The notes under the pieces were generated by a model. It saw nothing but the letters and a program-made list of their open reading frames with translations, had not been told where the DNA came from and made no database searches. From assembly GCF_026210795.1 (NCBI RefSeq), contig NC_089450.1, positions 248,001 through 312,000 on the forward strand: a DNA stretch of 64,000 nt. The letters are read 5' to 3'. This document shows, piece by piece, positions 63,281 through 64,000 of this stretch. Positions within the stretch are counted from its first letter, which is position 1. Each line of letters starts with the position of its first letter. Position numbers and translations under genes: made by a program. This stretch comes from Rhizophagus irregularis (taxonomy: Eukaryota; Glomeromycota; Glomeromycetes; Glomerales; Glomeraceae).

Positions 63281-64000
63281 CAGTGCGGTACCTCTATAAT
63301 AGGTACTCCTTATATCTTGTGATCTAATGGTCAGAATTTTATAAAATTTTAAAATTAGATAGCTTTTAAAAAGATAAATACATTAAGCAAATAAAAAAAT
63401 TTTCTCAATTTTTTTTTGCTGACATAATACAAAATCACATGACTTAAAATAAATTTGATTGGCTAATGCAATACCTAATGTTAATTAGAATTATGCATAA
63501 TTTTTTATATATAATTTATTATTCATTATAATTATTTAAAGTAATTTGATTAAGTATATTATCAGGAACTTTTCTATGGGATTTATATTTTTTTTAGCAA
63601 GTTTTCCCATGATTCCTTTTTGAGAAATAGATATAATATAATTTGTAATAAATAAAAACTACTAAAATTTTTTTTGAATTTTTTTTCAAAATTTTTTTAA
63701 CAAAGCATGGGTAAGTTTATAAGCTAAAATGATTTATTTGAATAAGCACTATCAAATGATTATTTTTTTTTTATGTTACATAAAAATCACTTATTCTCAA
63801 ATTTTTTCCATCATAATAAATTACCCGAACTTCAAACTTATGTAGCACTAGCAAAATTTATTATTTTTTAATCTAACCCGATAAGTTTAAAAGCTTTTGA
63901 TATGCTTTATTAAAATTATCGGTTAGAATTTTAAAATATTATTTTTTGCTAATGTGACATCTTTTTGAAAATGTCACATTATGACTATAAAATTGGGTTG
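63281..64000. mobile_element. Probable start of a TA-inserting element, cut by window edge
   Basis: Directly after the TA of AATAGTA, where the sister repeat reads on with GTAATTG, comes CAGTGCGGTACCTCTATAAT. CAGT ends next to TA fit Tc1/mariner/pogo-type elements. No inverted match of this end occurs before base 64000, so the element is over 720 bp, or the second end is lost. The enclosed sequence is AT-rich with no transposase frame visible so far. Confidence 0.5.

Noticed and set aside
1-64000. tRNA, rRNA or CRISPR features
   Set aside because: I looked for tRNA B-box strings such as GGTTCGAATC, rRNA-like conserved blocks and regularly spaced short repeats with unique spacers and found none convincing; the tandem repeats present have no spacer structure.

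Overview
The window looks like nuclear DNA of a very AT-rich filamentous fungus. The best guess is an arbuscular mycorrhizal fungus of the Rhizophagus type. Reasons: genes with short GT-AG introns, standard stop codons, long AT-rich gene-poor stretches, many decayed transposons, and lineage-expanded paralogous families that I recognise from memory of that group. These are multi-pass membrane paralogs, P-loop ATPases, PD-(D/E)XK-like proteins, a coiled-coil family and small low-complexity proteins. No database search was possible, so the taxonomic call is inference.

Layout. 0-2.1 kb: decayed multi-exon PD-(D/E)XK-like gene on the minus strand. 5.2-6.4 kb: five-exon multi-pass membrane protein. 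7.6-9.1 kb: four-exon membrane-anchored AAA-type ATPase with an odd upstream reading frame. 9.5-24 kb: gene-poor repeat region. It holds a TTAA-flanked element, two hAT-like elements with 8-bp target duplications nested in a TA-flanked MITE, palindromic elements, and a disabled multi-exon gene at 19.9-21.3 kb. 25.3-26.6 kb: second membrane-protein paralog with the same exon plan. 28.1-33.2 kb: two intronless paralogous C2H2 zinc-finger genes, with 2 and 6 triple-finger modules.

33.8-60.8 kb: a scattered cluster of very small genes sharing a conserved upstream element, a TATA-type core and a short basic N-terminal leader. They carry different tails, either an RQKRYL-type tail or a single C2H2-like finger. 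Copies left of 41 kb point right and copies from 41.7 to 59 kb point left; one further copy of the element at 60.6 kb points right. Between them lie a five-exon Uma2-like PD-(D/E)XK gene (52.7-53.9 kb), an Asn-rich protein gene, and several pseudogenes.

46.8-48.4 kb and 60.6-62.3 kb are inverted copies of one block carrying a PD-(D/E)XK nuclease-like gene. Each copy is broken by different mutations. The 3' flank of the right copy is repeated again at 62.9-63.3 kb, where a new TA-inserting element begins and runs on to the window edge.

The genes do not form one pathway. The common theme is family expansion and decay by duplication, with the promoter-sharing small-gene cluster as the most novel-looking unit.
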